Of a DNA stretch of 64,000 nucleotides, positions 13,001-26,700 are shown piece by piece. Numbering within the stretch: position 1 is the stretch's first letter; each line of letters opens with the position of its first letter. The notes under the pieces are model-generated. The model did not search any database, was not told where the DNA came from, and saw nothing but the letters and a program-made list of their open reading frames with translations. The position numbers and the translations under genes were made by a program. This DNA is from Symbiodinium natans (Eukaryota; Sar; Dinophyceae; Suessiales; Symbiodiniaceae): contig CAJNDS010002724.1 in the NCBI GenBank assembly GCA_905221605.1, positions 239,996 through 303,995 on the forward strand, in the 5' to 3' direction.

Positions 13001-14689
13001 TTATTCCTCGAAGCCACTTCTTTGAACATTGAGCTGACTTGTAGTACAGAGTTGTGCAGCTTCGATCCGCTTCATCTTGAATTGTGCCTCGGTAGCCTCC
13101 CAGGAACTGTCCAAGTTCTTTGCTCGGTTGGCAGAGCAAGACGCCGGCAGACAGGACAGCTGGTGTTTATATGTGCATGAGACGAGTGGCTGTGGAATCG
13201 ACTGAGCACGTACCAGTCTGGAATTGACCTAACTTAGCCCCTTAAGGGGTTCCAGGTTTGGATTTTACCTGGTGCCCGTGAACAAACAGCCCTATAGAAC
13301 TCGTCCCAAGTTTCAGATGTGGTTTGCTGGCATCCCTTTGCATCGAGACATCCGGCGACGATGGCGACATCGTGCCTCCCAAGCTGGAGGTCAGCACGTG
13401 TGGGAGGTTCTGGAACGACACGCGAACCTACGGCAATCAATTAATGTTTACCCGGACTCCACAAACTCACCGTAAGCTTTTCCCCTGCCATCTTGTTACA
13501 TCCTGTCATTCTGGCACCTAAGTGGGCCTAAGTTCCCATAATATGATATGGACGCAAGCCGAACCAAGCCGAAGCGCCTTCGGTTGGAGCATTTTTCAGC
13601 CAAGGATGATTCGACTTTTGCCAGCTTGCAAAGCCACGGCCAGATAGAAGCCCACGTCGCGACAGGTGCAAACCTCTCAGTCGTTGCCCCCTCCCTTGCC
13701 AATGTCGCCTCCACCTCAGCATGCTCTGCCAACGCCAGCAACGTCGGGGCCTCAGGGTCTCTTCGTGCCTCTTCCACCGTGAGTCTGAGCAGAGTATACC
13801 AGACCCAGCCAGCAGGCTGCACAGCGTGAACGACTCGGAGCAGTTAGCCCAGAAGGGGTATTCGCATGAGTCGCAGCACTTGCCGCACTGCCAAGCACAC
13901 ACGCAAAGCTAGCAAACAGTTGCCACACCTTTGCGTGGGCTCGCTACCGAGGCAGGAAATGGACATCGCCCGCATGCGGATGAAAGCGCGTGCTCCTTCT
14001 GCAATCGTGCTATGGTTGCCTTACAACCAAGAGATGCGAACAGTGAGTCAGGTACGCTTCTAGAACACCACCCTGCCTTGAATCCACGGGCTTTAACAGC
14101 GCTTCATGTAAAGTCCTGAATCCTGAAGCATGCAAAATGCGCAGGATGGAAACCACTATCATCGGCTGTTGACGTTGTTTGTGGTGTCGGTCTCTGCAGG
14201 TACATACGTTTCAACCGAGGGCGGGATACCCAGTGGAAGGGGGTTACTGCACAAGGACATGACAGATCGGACATATTGCCCGTTGCACCTGCGTCACCAG
14301 GGGGCTTGGTTGGTTTCGGTATCTTTCTCTGTGACGACAGAACAATGCGAGACGTTTGAAGGCTTGCCGAAATTGCCTAATTTTAACGCTACGCGACCCG
14401 CCTCGGCCCGGCCCAGCGCATCCGCGTGAGCGTGGTGATTCCGCAGCGCCCAAGTCGCTGGACCCCAAGCAATAAGGGTTGGGTTTAGGGTTTAGGGTTT
14501 AGGGTTCCGGGTTTATGGTTTATGGTTTGGGGTTTAGGGTTGAAGGTTAGTTTAGGATTGAGGGCTTAGGGCTCAAGGTTCACGCTTTGGGGTTTAGGGT
14601 TTTTTTGGGTTTAGGGTTCAAGACGGTTCGGCTTGGATTGATCGTAGGGTTGACCCTCACAAAAAGGGTAGGGGGAAGGGGGGCAGGGG

Positions 14690-14727
<38 letters not shown>

Positions 14728-17700
14728 GGGGGGGGGGGGGGGGGCAGGTTTGTTGAAGTTCGGGCTTAAGGTTTATGGTTTTTGGTTTAGGGTTTGGGTT
14801 CAAGTTTAAATGTGGCTCGTGTTATGCATCCCGGCCGTGCTCACACCAGTCGGGGAAGAAGGGGGGGTGGGGGAGGGGGGGTGGGGTGGGGGGGGGGGGG
14901 GGGTGGGGGGGGGGGGGGGGTAGGGGGGGGGGGGGTAGGGGTTTTGGAGGGGGGTGCCTGTTCTGGCAACCGAAACACCTCCGGCCCGAGGCCTCGGCGG
15001 ATTTGCCGGTTGTCTCTTTGTTCTCACGTTACGGTACTGAACTGCACATGATGACTCTCCATGGCTCTGCCGCACTGAGGAATATGTGGCCCGCTTGCTG
15101 AGGGCCAGGTCACATTGTTTGGCACTCCAAAAGCCAACCTGCGGCCGCAGGCTCAAAGCTAGTCAGTTCAAACTGCCGTGCAATCAAAGTGACACAGACC
15201 TCCATGCTGGCGACTCTGGAGCGGCTGGCAAGCTAAGGTCGCCAGCGCCTACCTTGAAAGGCACGTCTTCCTAGCTTGGTTTGAACTATACAGTGCTCAG
15301 TAGACGCCATGTTACAAAGGCAGGCTTGGAACAAGCTTTTCAGACGGCTGCCCTTCCAGCAGAGTCAGGGTACCCTGCAGTTGCTGCAAGACTGCAGGGC
15401 AACGCACCAGCAGCCACAGCTATGGCAGCGCTGCGCACCTAGCTGCCCTAGCTGGTCACTAGAGAGAAGCGTGAACCACTTTCGCGGACGAACAGTTCCG
15501 GGCAGCGGCCGCTCCGTCGAGGCTCAGGAAGGCCAACAAGTCCAGGAAATCCTTACCTTTGCCGTACGTAGTCATGCGTCATCACACGTCTGCATGCATG
15601 TTCCGACGCAGTGGAGATGCAAAAACTCTCAAACCCTGCAGCTCCACCAGCTCTGATGCCAGCAACGTCAGCTGAGGAGAAGAGCGACGACGCAAAGCAA
15701 AACCCAGGCCGGGGGGAGTCTACTGCGAGCCGTCCGGGCGGTCGCTGCAAACAATGCTAAAGCAGCTAGCAGAGAAGCATGGCGAACAAGGCATCGGCAG
15801 TTTCGAGCTTAAACATGCCGGTCTCTGGGCAGAGGCTCACCGAAGGCAGCTCGAATGCCAGCGAGCCAAGTCCAAGGCAGGTATGGTCACGCAGCATGTC
15901 TCAGCTCCAAGCGCTCTGAAGTCACAAAGCTCAACATACTGCTCGTGTTTGAAGTATATGCTCATGTTTGAAGTATTGTTGCGCGCTGGTACTGTCCCGA
16001 TTGCTCGCAACGATGTGCTCACAGGCTCAGCCATTCCGGAGAAGCGTCGCGCGACTGAAAGGGTGTCCAACGTGCGCGAGCCGCGCAGCATTTTCTTGCC
16101 AGCTGCTCAGTGCGGGAGTTGGTCCAATGTCAAGCTAAGTCAGTTTAGGCACTTTGTTTCTTCTCTTTGTCAGCCTTCTATCTTGGAGGCACCAGATCAC
16201 AAATCGGCAAGGCTCGACACTCTGGGAGCAGGGATGTGATGCACAGAGACCTCGCAGAGTCGGGCCAGGCGAGGAGGACGAGGAAGAGGAGGATGTCGAT
16301 GATCCCAAAGATGCAATTCCATGCGCTGGCCCTGGGGCTTGAGTTTCAACGGGGCTCGTGTGTCGGAGCTACACTGAGCGAAGGGTAAGTGTCATCATCT
16401 CTGACTTGAGGCAAGAAGGAGTCACTGTGCACCTGCATCCAGAAGATTTGTCTTTGGTTGGTCAGCAGCCTCAAGTTTGGGGAAGGCGGCGACCGACACT
16501 TGATGGCTCTTTGGTACCTGAAGGTCTGCCTGGAGTATTTCGACTACCTCATGGGCACCCTCCTTGAAAACTGCAGACGCGCACATGAGCATCATGGCAG
16601 TGGCCTGTTGGGCTTGTTATACTGCTATACTCGGTTGATTCGCGTTGAATGCTGGGCGCTGAAGGCATAGCGATTCTGGCAAATGCAGTGCTGTGCGAAC
16701 CTCAGGAATTTCAGTGGTTGATGGTGCACAGCTGCCATGCAGCATTTTCCGAGGATGGGCATACAGGCAGACCTCGCAGTGTGGGCCTCAGTCACTGCTC
16801 GTAGCAGGACGCAGCAGCGTGCCCAATTAACTTAAGACAGTTGGCGCCCTTCCGAAGTCCTGTCACAGGTGCAAAATGCACGGACAGGCGCACCAGAGCC
16901 TCCTGTTATTCGAGGGGCGCTATGCTTACTTGGCAATTCAGCTGCCCGTTCCTTCCGTGTCGACGCTGTCATTTCGCTCGAGTGACAACGAGTACGGACG
17001 ACGTAAGTACGTGCCGACTGTGTCGAGGTTGCAGTAGCCCTTGGAGCAGTCTTCACGGCCGAATTGGTACGGGCCCCTTCTCAAGGCTTAAGATGGCTCT
17101 TGAGCCTTGAGTTTCTGATTGTGATTAGAGTGCAGCGTGGTGGTGGGATGTCTAAGCCCCTGGAGATGTTCAGTGGGGCATAGAGTGACACAGTGTGCTG
17201 CTGTGTGCTGCTACGCGGCTTCGATTCGAGGTGATTCGGATCCTCGCCTATCGCATGGATTTCTTCAGGAAGCCTGGGCTTGGGACTCGAAGTGATGTGG
17301 TGCAGATTCTAGTGCGGGTCTTGGCTGCATCGGGACTGTGCAAAAGAATGTAGGAGACAAGATAGGGGCCGGTTCCAAACCCAAAGCGCGCCGGATTCAG
17401 GTGTTGCGTGCCAAGAGAGAGTCATGCGAACGGTTTATCTGGGATGCTTTGTGACATGGTCACCATAAGAGGCGGTGAAGAGAAGCATCAATGACTGAAC
17501 TCGTGAAGAGCTGAAGGGTTTTTCAAAGCCTGTTCTCCTTATGCTGCAAAGGAAACTTGCTGTCTCACACAGGACTCCTTCACTCACGAATCACGCTCCA
17601 GTAGATTCTAAGTAGATGCTACCGCGGTCGCCGGCACTGTGCATGGCCCAGGTGGCGCTGGAACGTGTTCGACTTTCTGTTGGTCTTCCTGCAGCTCAGC

Positions 17701-20700
17701 CTGTGACTTAAAGCGTGTACAGGATGCCAAAAGCAGAGTTTGACTTCCCACGAAACTTAATTACGAATGGCAAGATGCGAGCGATTTCTCGGTTCCCAGC
17801 ACAAGACTCGTAAGTTTTGCACCGAAGGCGAAGAAGTTGTCACCGTGCTGGCCTGCCCTTCCTGTTGATCAATTTGCATCCCACAGGAAAGAGTGGTGCA
17901 AGAGCTCGCTGTATCTGCAGAAGCGAGTGCTCTTCAGTTCACTCATGCCAGGTGTACGAGAACTCTGATGCGGTGTCTGCAGCTTAGAGTCTAAGAAAAC
18001 CCAGAACATTCCGTAATGCTCCGTAATATTCCGCACGATACAAAACTAAGGCTCTGTTTTTGCGTGGGCTTAACAGGCTATGCTTCATGTATGGCCGCGT
18101 TGGGGCGAGTCGTCTTCATCTATAGTCTGAGGGGCTTTTTTCCTTGCTGCCGAGATCTGTGAACCTGAGCTTCATGCGAATCTTGCGCGTCCTCCGCGCG
18201 GACCTCAATATGCCTGAGTGGCAAGCGTCGTCTTCTCTGCGATGTCTCCACTGGAGCCCACAGCCTGGGCTTTTGGATTGGAGCTGCCTTGGGTTTCAGG
18301 CTTCAGCGGTTTCAGCGTCGATTCGATTCAGGGATGCTAGCAGTTGCAATTGCTCCTTTACTCATAATTGCGCTGGCAATCGTGCATGTGCCCCAGCGAG
18401 CAGAGGCTTGGTCCGAATTGTGCGATTGGCCTGCCTGGCTGTCGAGTTGTCTGGGCTTCCAACTTTGGAAGGTTTTCAGAATCAGTATCTTGTTTAATCG
18501 TGGTTGCTTCTCTGCTTCTGGAACATGGGAGTGTGGACTTCCGTGTGCCAGGTCCGAGTCTTGCGGCTGATCCGCGAACTGAGGACTGACCGTATTTGTT
18601 GGTCTTGGGCCCTGGAATGCTCTGGATTCATCAGGGTGGAAGAGGCTATCTTTAGGGAGTGCATGTTGCAGGCCGGCGCAGAATCGCAAAAAATGCAGAA
18701 ACAACTGCATTGCAGAACATGCTAGATGCCAGACACCCTTCCAAACGCCCTTGAAGGACACTGGTGCAATCCATTGCTTCAACGCATCTTGACTGCCAAA
18801 AACTGGTGGAGATTGGCACATGCAGAAAGTCGTGAAGTGCAGAAATGGTGTCACCAAGGATGACGTCGCTGTTGTGGACGGTAGTGTTGCTGCTCTTGCT
18901 GTCCGATCCTTGGTGTCCACGAACTCGTTGTTGCAATGCGATGGTGCCCTTCTACCGAAGCCGCAGAGTGCGGAGGATCTTTGTGGTGGGCATTTGCGTC
19001 TGGTGCTTAAGATGCGGCATCGGTTCCTTGCGAGTTAGTCATTTCAATCCAAGTCGCTGGATTTGCTAAGCTGATTTCCGTGGTTTTGTGATGAGACTGC
19101 TGCCTAATGTGACAAGCAAAGGCAAGTCCGTCATCATCTGCCATGACCAGCATAGAACAAGTCGAGCGAGTCAGCTTGCAGACCCATGGGAACTGAGTTC
19201 ACGCAAGTTGTCGCGGATGTTGGTCTCGAGAAGTGCCGAGCTTACAGTAGCCCGCAGGGGCTGTGGAGGCAGAGAGGATGGTTTTATTGAGATATGAGCA
19301 GAGAGGAAGCTGGAAGGATCTCCCTGCAAAGGCCTCAGCTCCTCCAGGAGGGCACCGACACCTATGAGCCTGCCAACTTACTGTAGGGTACAGGCGGCCA
19401 ATGTGGGCCTCCGCAGTTGACTCAAAATCTGCGTGACTCAGGTACTACGGCTCACTCTTGCGGTCCGTTGAGAGCTAAGACATGCTAAGACATGCTAAGA
19501 CATGCTGAGAGACACATGAGACACTTCTTATTGCCTTCACAGGCCTTCGGAGGCCTCTGAAGGACCTCTGGTTTTCGATACGAGTCTCTCAGGTCATGTC
19601 CTTGTACCAGTCCATCACAAGTGGGGTCGGCTGCTTAGCGCCTCGGTTTGCTGACGCGGGTTGTTTTTGCTACACATATGAATGTGTGAGAGCGAGAGAG
19701 ATAGAGAATGAAAAGAGATAGAAAGAGCTTGAGCTGTCGGTGCCCGTTCACGTTGAACAATCGAGCTATGGAGACGCGGGGTTTGGGTGTGCGTCGTGCA
19801 CAGGGGCCTTGGCCCTCACAGTCGAAAGAAGTTGCCCCTCGAAAAGAAAGAAAATGAGAAAGACAAATTAAGGAAAGAAACAAAGAAAGAAAGAACGAAC
19901 GAAAACAAGAAAGAAAGCGAGCTTGCTTTCCGAATTAGAAAACAACATAAGAGCTTGCTTGCACCTTGGCGGCTATGCCAGGTCAGTTGGCGAGAAGCTT
20001 CACTTCCGTTGGCCCAGACCTCAGTACGTCACGCGGTAGCGGCAAGGCCATGAACTTCACAGCTTCGGCTGAATCAGTGTTGCGCTCAAGGCTTCGGGCA
20101 TGGCATGGCATGGCCAAATTATGCCTGAGTCTGGCTTGTTGAGGAGCGGCAGCAGCCGATCATGGGCTTGGTCTTCGTGGCTTGGCCGATTTCGTAAATG
20201 TGGATCAAGGAGTCAAGCCTTCTAAGTGTCTTCGCCTTTTAGTTGTTTCATGCACACTCAGCACAGGCAGTTTACATTGCCTTCGCAGCGCTCGCAATGC
20301 CGGTAGCTCAAGTGCTTCAATGGCTGCGGGAGTCTGACCGCCACACCCGCTTTCTGTCTTCTAGCGCTGTGTTCAAGAAGGTGTTTCTGATCATCTACAG
20401 AGCGGACTAGGTAGTCTAAGCCAGTTGAAAGAGTCAGGCTCAACGTGATCACGGGCGTGTTCGTTGAGTCGGCTATGGCAAGTGCACGGGACTGGGTCCA
20501 AGCTGACGTGTGCAAGTTTAGGCGCACGGCTCAAGTTTAGCTAAAGTGATCCGCACGGCAACTCTGACACGCTATTGTTTTTCAGCTTCAGAGACTTTGG
20601 AATTACTGCGCCAGGAGGAGAATACAGTGACGGTGGCAGGGCACCCAGGGCCTTCATTGGAGCACAGAAGACACGGCTTTTGTGCTCCGGATGGAAGATT

Positions 20701-23700
20701 CTGATGTTCACTCATGTCTTTACTCCAAACCGAAGCCTGATCAAGCGGAGTGTCAAATCGCAATACAGACATTGAGGTGAGCCGTATGCGCGAGCTTGTG
20801 TCAAAGATGAACATTGGCGAGCTGCGCTCTTGGCTGATGAAGCGTGGGGCAAGGTGCTGGAGAAGCCATCAGTGGTGCAGTGGAGAGCTGAGAGGTCTGG
20901 GCGCATGACTTGGGAGCAGTTCGAGGGCCAGATCAACAACCCAATCATGGAGGCGGACACTTTGCGCGACGTGATAGAGTCTGAGAGAGGGGACGTATAC
21001 CACCCCGGCATGAAAGCAAGTTGCGCCCACGACGACTGGAAGGCATACTTCAAGTCACTGGATCTCAGTGTGACAGAAGCTGAGAGCTGGCTCCCCGAGC
21101 AGATGCGTGTTGCCAGAGGTCACATGTACACGCAAGAGTTCTGCGTCATGAGTCTTACCTTGATCACGAATCCTTGGCCCGAAGATTGCAGTACCGAAAG
21201 CCCGGAACCCCTTCCAGAAACACCTAAATTGCATTCTTCGAAAAACGGGGATGTGCCGGTAGAACCGTCAACGAAGCTTAAGCCTAACTAGCCTTCTATC
21301 AGAAAGCTTCAGAAAGTCCCCCCCCCCCCCCCCCCCCCCCTTCCCTTTTGCTTGGGCAGTGGAAGGGTCTTCTCAAAGGGGTGGGGAGCGATCTTCTGCG
21401 AGTCTCAAGAGCTTTGAGGGATCCTGAAGTCCTCAACAAGTATGACTCACTCTCAAGGTGGAGCCCCTGAAGCCCAATATGATCCCAGGGCCCCAAAGCG
21501 AAATCTTAAGACCCATGGTTTTCGTGCCATGGAGCCAACCTTTGGGAGGGCCACTGGCCATCGGCACTCGTGTGAGCCGTGGCGACTGGTGACGCTGGCC
21601 CCATGGAAAGTTTGCACGAAAGCAAAGCCCTTGTGGTCTGGTTGCATGGCTTGCAACCCCGGCGAGCATTCAGAGGTAGCTTCACTGTCGTGGTCATGCG
21701 TAGTCGAGCCGGTCTGAGTCCTTAGTCTGGAGCCGGTTTCTTTGAGGCAATCTTGCGGTTGCCACATCAAGAAAATGGTCATTGGTTCCAGGAGACCGTT
21801 GGCCGCCGAGTATGGCAACACAGCCAAACATTGATCATTAAACTTTAACCCCTAAACTACCCAAAGCCCTGGACTCGAAAACCTTGCAGGCTTCTGCTGA
21901 AGTCGTTGCTCTTGACGGCAGTCGTTGCTCATGCGTTTCAATGGTATCTAGCTGCCAATGACAGTAAACGGGCATACCGCAGGACTGCGAAAACCTCATG
22001 CGGTTCAAAGTGATAAGTGTGCTACATGCCACACCGTTTCCAGCAAAGCAGACTCCTGGTCACAAACCCAAAAAGCGATACCCTGCGAGCGGTTGGATGA
22101 GGGAGCCTCCTAATCAAGGGACTCAGACATGACATTTGCACAGCTGCGCTTCGTTCTGGAACAGGGGTGTGCCCATGGCTTTGCTATGGCCGTAGCGGCC
22201 AGTGTAAATTCAAAGCCTTAAACCCTGAAGCCACAAACTTTGCATCAGGAGCCTCCAGATCCTACCCTGGGTGAAGTGGAGATTTCCGGAATCCGCTGCT
22301 TGTCATGCACAGGGATGCACATATCCTCGCAGAGCAGCCACGTTGTCATCTGCTGATTTGCTGCCTTCCCAGCAAACCGCTGGGGCCAAGATGCTTTAGG
22401 ATTCCTAGCTGTCGAGCCAATATTAGGGCTAGTCGACGGCAGCGTCGGCAATTTGGAAAGGTGTTGACATGCTGACATGCCGGCATCTTATTCGGCGCTT
22501 GCTTGCTTCCTTCTGAACCTGCCCCGCAAGCTTAGGATGTTGCGGAACTGTCGATCCTCCCCGGCCAGCGGTTGAAATGTTCCTTGAATTGTGTTGGGAG
22601 TTGCGCTGGATGTAGGAGGAGACATTCGTTGACCAGGAGGCGGCTGTAGTGATTACCGGTTAGTTGTTCTGGGTAGCGACGATGACCTGTCGTGTGTGGC
22701 TGCCTCGTTTCTGCTTGCTTGGGTACCTCGCATAGCTCCAGTCGTTTTTTTTGTGCATCCTTCCTGCCGGTTTCCAGTCTCTTGCAATGAATAAACGAAT
22801 ATGCTTTAATGAATAGGTGGACATGCAAGTATACACGCCGCACGCTGCCGTACTCTTGCAACTTGCAACACTGTTCTCCATGCCACGGTTTTAAAGGCCC
22901 CTTGAGTCTTGTTCCCCCAAAATCCGAAACCCTCGAGTCTTGAGAAGGTTGGTTCGATCTGCCGGAGCAGCCGGTGATGGAAGGGCGGTCCCATCGCAGA
23001 ATGCAGGAGGCCGTGGACCGCGCCTCGGCCCTGACTCAGGGGCTTAGGCTTAGGGCGCTTAGGCGCTTAGGGCTCCTAGGGTTTCTAGGTTTTCCTAGGC
23101 GGTTCCCGAGATCTTAGGCCTCTAGATTTTTTTCGAGACATAGTTGGGAACTGTGACAGGTGTCCACGCTGTGCTCCACAGGGCGATGGAACAAGGCGCG
23201 CAGTGAGCTGTGGCAGAGCCATGCAGACAGCTGCTGAGGCTCCGCAGGTTTTCTGTATCATCTGTATTGTACAAAGCATGTTATATGTGTCTGTATGCAA
23301 TATTTGTATACAATATGTATAATGTGGACATGTACATGTCCATACAAATGTTACGTAGTTTCGTGGAAGCTCCCAGTGATGACCTGGAGTATGCGGCTGC
23401 TTGCGATGGGCAGGATTCCGTGCCGATCGAATCGTGCTTTGTGGCTTCAGTCAAGGCCGGTCTCGGAGTGTTCGCTTGCAGCAATGACGGCAGAAGTCGT
23501 GTGCCGCTGACATTCGGACAGGCGGCACGCTGGCGCTTCAAGCGGGGCTGACATTCCCACACATCCTCGCAGGGATCTGCGCAGTGGTCGAGCCTTCAGT
23601 TGCCAGAGAGAGAGAGAGAGGACGTCGGTCAACCCGCAGTGCTCTGTAACGCACGCCTTCGGGCGGTCCTCCCCAACACGGGTGGGGTCAGGTGCGCAGA

Positions 23701-26700
23701 AAGAAAGAAAGTGCGGTCCGAGCAGCGGAAGGTCAGCGACCTGTTCGCTTCGTGGCATGTGTACAGTGGCTCCACAGGAGAAACCTCTGAAAACGTGCAC
23801 CCCACAAAACAGTGTACCGTTGAGGGTGCTGGGCATCTCAGATGACCCATCTCCAAGTCACAATGGGCACGAAGGGTGCAAGGGGCAGGTGCAGCACGAG
23901 TGGGTGCAGTAGGAGGTCGGAAGCAGCAGATGAGCACGTGCACATTGCCTTTAGCCGAAGATGAGCCTACAAGTGTTCGGAAATGTCCAAGCTTCGAGCT
24001 GAAGATGGCACCAATGGTCACCAAATAATCTCGAATTCCTATTTTGTCCACCCGGCCCTGCCAAGTTGAAGCCGCAGTAACTGCTCACCGAAGTTCACAG
24101 GTCTCTTGTTTAGCTGGGTCAGTTTGGCGCAAGATGGCCATCTGAAGTGCGAAGGGGAAGGCCGTTCATGCTCTCGGAATGCCATGGAAGACTGAAAGAT
24201 ACTGTAAGATGGCCATCATCAAAAAGACGAGAGAGGGAGTGAGCCACGCTGAAGGAGTACCGTTACACTCTGTAGGCAGCACCGGAGTCAGCATGCTTCC
24301 GGAGTCAGCATGCTTCAATGGAAACACCATGGATGCTCCCCTATAGCTCAGTCGCTGAGGCAGGCTGGACCACAGCGGATCTGCCCGCGGCTGGGAGGAA
24401 AAACGAGCTTCCCATCCTGATGTGCCATGGAAGCGAAGATTCGATGGTTCCCATCGAAGTGGGGCGTAGGAGCTGCAACGCGGCAGCATGGGCAGGATGT
24501 AGCATTGGGTGCAGTTGGTTCTCAGTGATCATTCTTCTGTGTTCCTCCCATGTGCAGGTCGATCTTTGGCAAGCAAAGGCTACAACAAAGTGAATCTGGT
24601 GACGTTCAAGGGGTTGCGACATCAGCTTATTGCAATCGAGCTGGACGAGATCACAGAGTTTGTGCGACAAGTGCTGCCACATAGCTCTGCCGACCCAGCT
24701 GTCACCTCTCCTTCGTGCTTTGTCTGCCCTAAGACTCTAAAACTCTCAGGATCGCAGTGTGCGACAAAGGGCTCAAGGAGATGGTAGTCCTGTCATGTTT
24801 TGACATGTCATGCCAGACTTGCCAAGGACGGATTTGTCAGGATGCCTGATCTGGCTGCACGATGCAACTCTGGTGGGCCGAGTGGATGAGGATTCGATCG
24901 CCGACAGGACCCATTTAAGCAGCCAGTCTTTTTTATTTTGCTGCACTGCTCCAGACTCATGGCCACCTTGAGCCCAGTTTCCATGTTCATTCCATGTTCA
25001 GCTGGCGAAGTTGTTGATCCCTGTTTCTTCCTGGATCTCCTGTGGCATGGCATGTTGCCATGCCCTGCTCAGGATGAGGAACTTCCTGCCTGGCGTCCAT
25101 CTTCTTCTCCGGCAGCTTGAGGACAGCGACAAAGCTCTTTGGCTAGTTCAGATGGAGAAGGTGCTTGGCATGTATGCATCCGCAAGTTCGAGGTGAGGGA
25201 TGGTTCCTTCCTTCTCGCCGAAGTCACCGCTGAGCTGCAGAAAGTGCAGGTCCTAGCAGGTTACAGCTATGATCGAATAAAAGAAATGCCAGGCGCAGGC
25301 TAACATTGTAGGCTTCCTGACATGGCAATTGTATGGGTTCAGATCTCAGGCTCGGCTGGCTGGCTTTCCAGCTGAAAAGACAGCCTCTTGCCTGTCAGCA
25401 GACAGTCACAAGCTGCCTTAGATGGCAGTCCTTGCTCATGGTCCCTAAACCTGAACCCTAAACCCTAAACCACCCTGAACCCAAGGTTCTGGGGGGCTTC
25501 GGCGCAGGAGGAACTGCTGCACTGCTGTCTTTGCCTTCGCCTGGGCTTGCCGGCCTCGTGCGCCTCTGACATGCATCGAGGACAATTTGTTGGGGGGGTA
25601 TGGGGGGTCTGTGATCTTGTCACAAAATTTCAACGATTTTAGAATTTTTAGGAACATTGAACATTGGTGTGCGGGGTCTGCAATTCCGATGGTTTTTGCA
25701 CGCATGTGCGATGAAACTGCGGAGCAGATCTTGACACGACCCCCACTCAGCCAGCAAGGCGACCTTAGCACTGCCACACTGAGTCACAAGGAGCCCCAAC
25801 CTAGATAGAGCAAAAGGTGCAGCTGCGCATACCCCTCGAGCGGGCTGCCTGCACAGGTGTGAGGCCCAGTTGGAATTCACACTGTGCCACAGTCAGCGAA
25901 GCACTCTCACGCTCAGTCAGCAATCCCTTCCCCTTGTCCGAGGTCTCCACGGGAGAGGACCAGCTGATTGTGGTCCTGCACGGCCTGGAGGATACCCTCA
26001 GTGTGCTAATTAGGATGCGTATCGGGATGCTTGGGTTTCAGTCCCTTCAGGATGAGGTTGTCCCTGTCGACGTTGCCCGAGAGCAGTGGCAGATGTTGGG
26101 ATCGTATGGCTACCGAGGAGCCGCTTAGCTGGCTTAGCTCTCCGAGATGGGGGACTTCATTTTAAACTGCAAGTTAAAAACAACACAAACAAAATTCTTG
26201 TCTCAGACTCTGACTAGCGAGTGCTAGCGATTTCAAATGGGGCAGCAATTTACAGCTGTGCGCTGCAAGAAGCGCTGATCATGTCAGCAGAAAAGGGAGC
26301 AACAACGTCCTGCAGCCGCCACCGGGCACCCAAACAATGCAAGGTGACAGACCCACAAAGAACCCCATGCATTTCTATACTATACACTGGACTCACGTCA
26401 ACGGGGTTGTACAGTAAAGGAGGATGATCGCTGTCCGCTTCCCGAGGTCGTCTTCAATGCGATGAAAGGACTCGGCCATGAATTCTCCCTGGGACTTTGG
26501 CAAGACATTGTTGAGATAGTAGCCGCCGTGCTCGATGTGGGAGGTGAAGGCCTGGAATAGCCCGGGCAAGGGCTTCAGCAGTGTGGCGCCACGCTGCTGC
26601 TTTAGGTTCAATCGAAGGGTAGCAAAGTTATCTCGCATGTGCGCCAAAGAATGCGCTTGACTGCGAGAGCTACCACTCTGACGGCATCCGGAGGAGGCTT

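Noticed and set aside
14587-15051. Gly-rich ORFs
   Set aside because: Translation of poly-G tracts.
18312-18920. 202-codon minus-strand ORF
   Set aside because: It is antisense to the channel S4 and S5 exons and has no recognisable feature.
20830-21291. 153-codon ORF as a complete gene
   Set aside because: It contains two channel exons with a 90-nt in-frame intron between them; the part after 21085 is intron.
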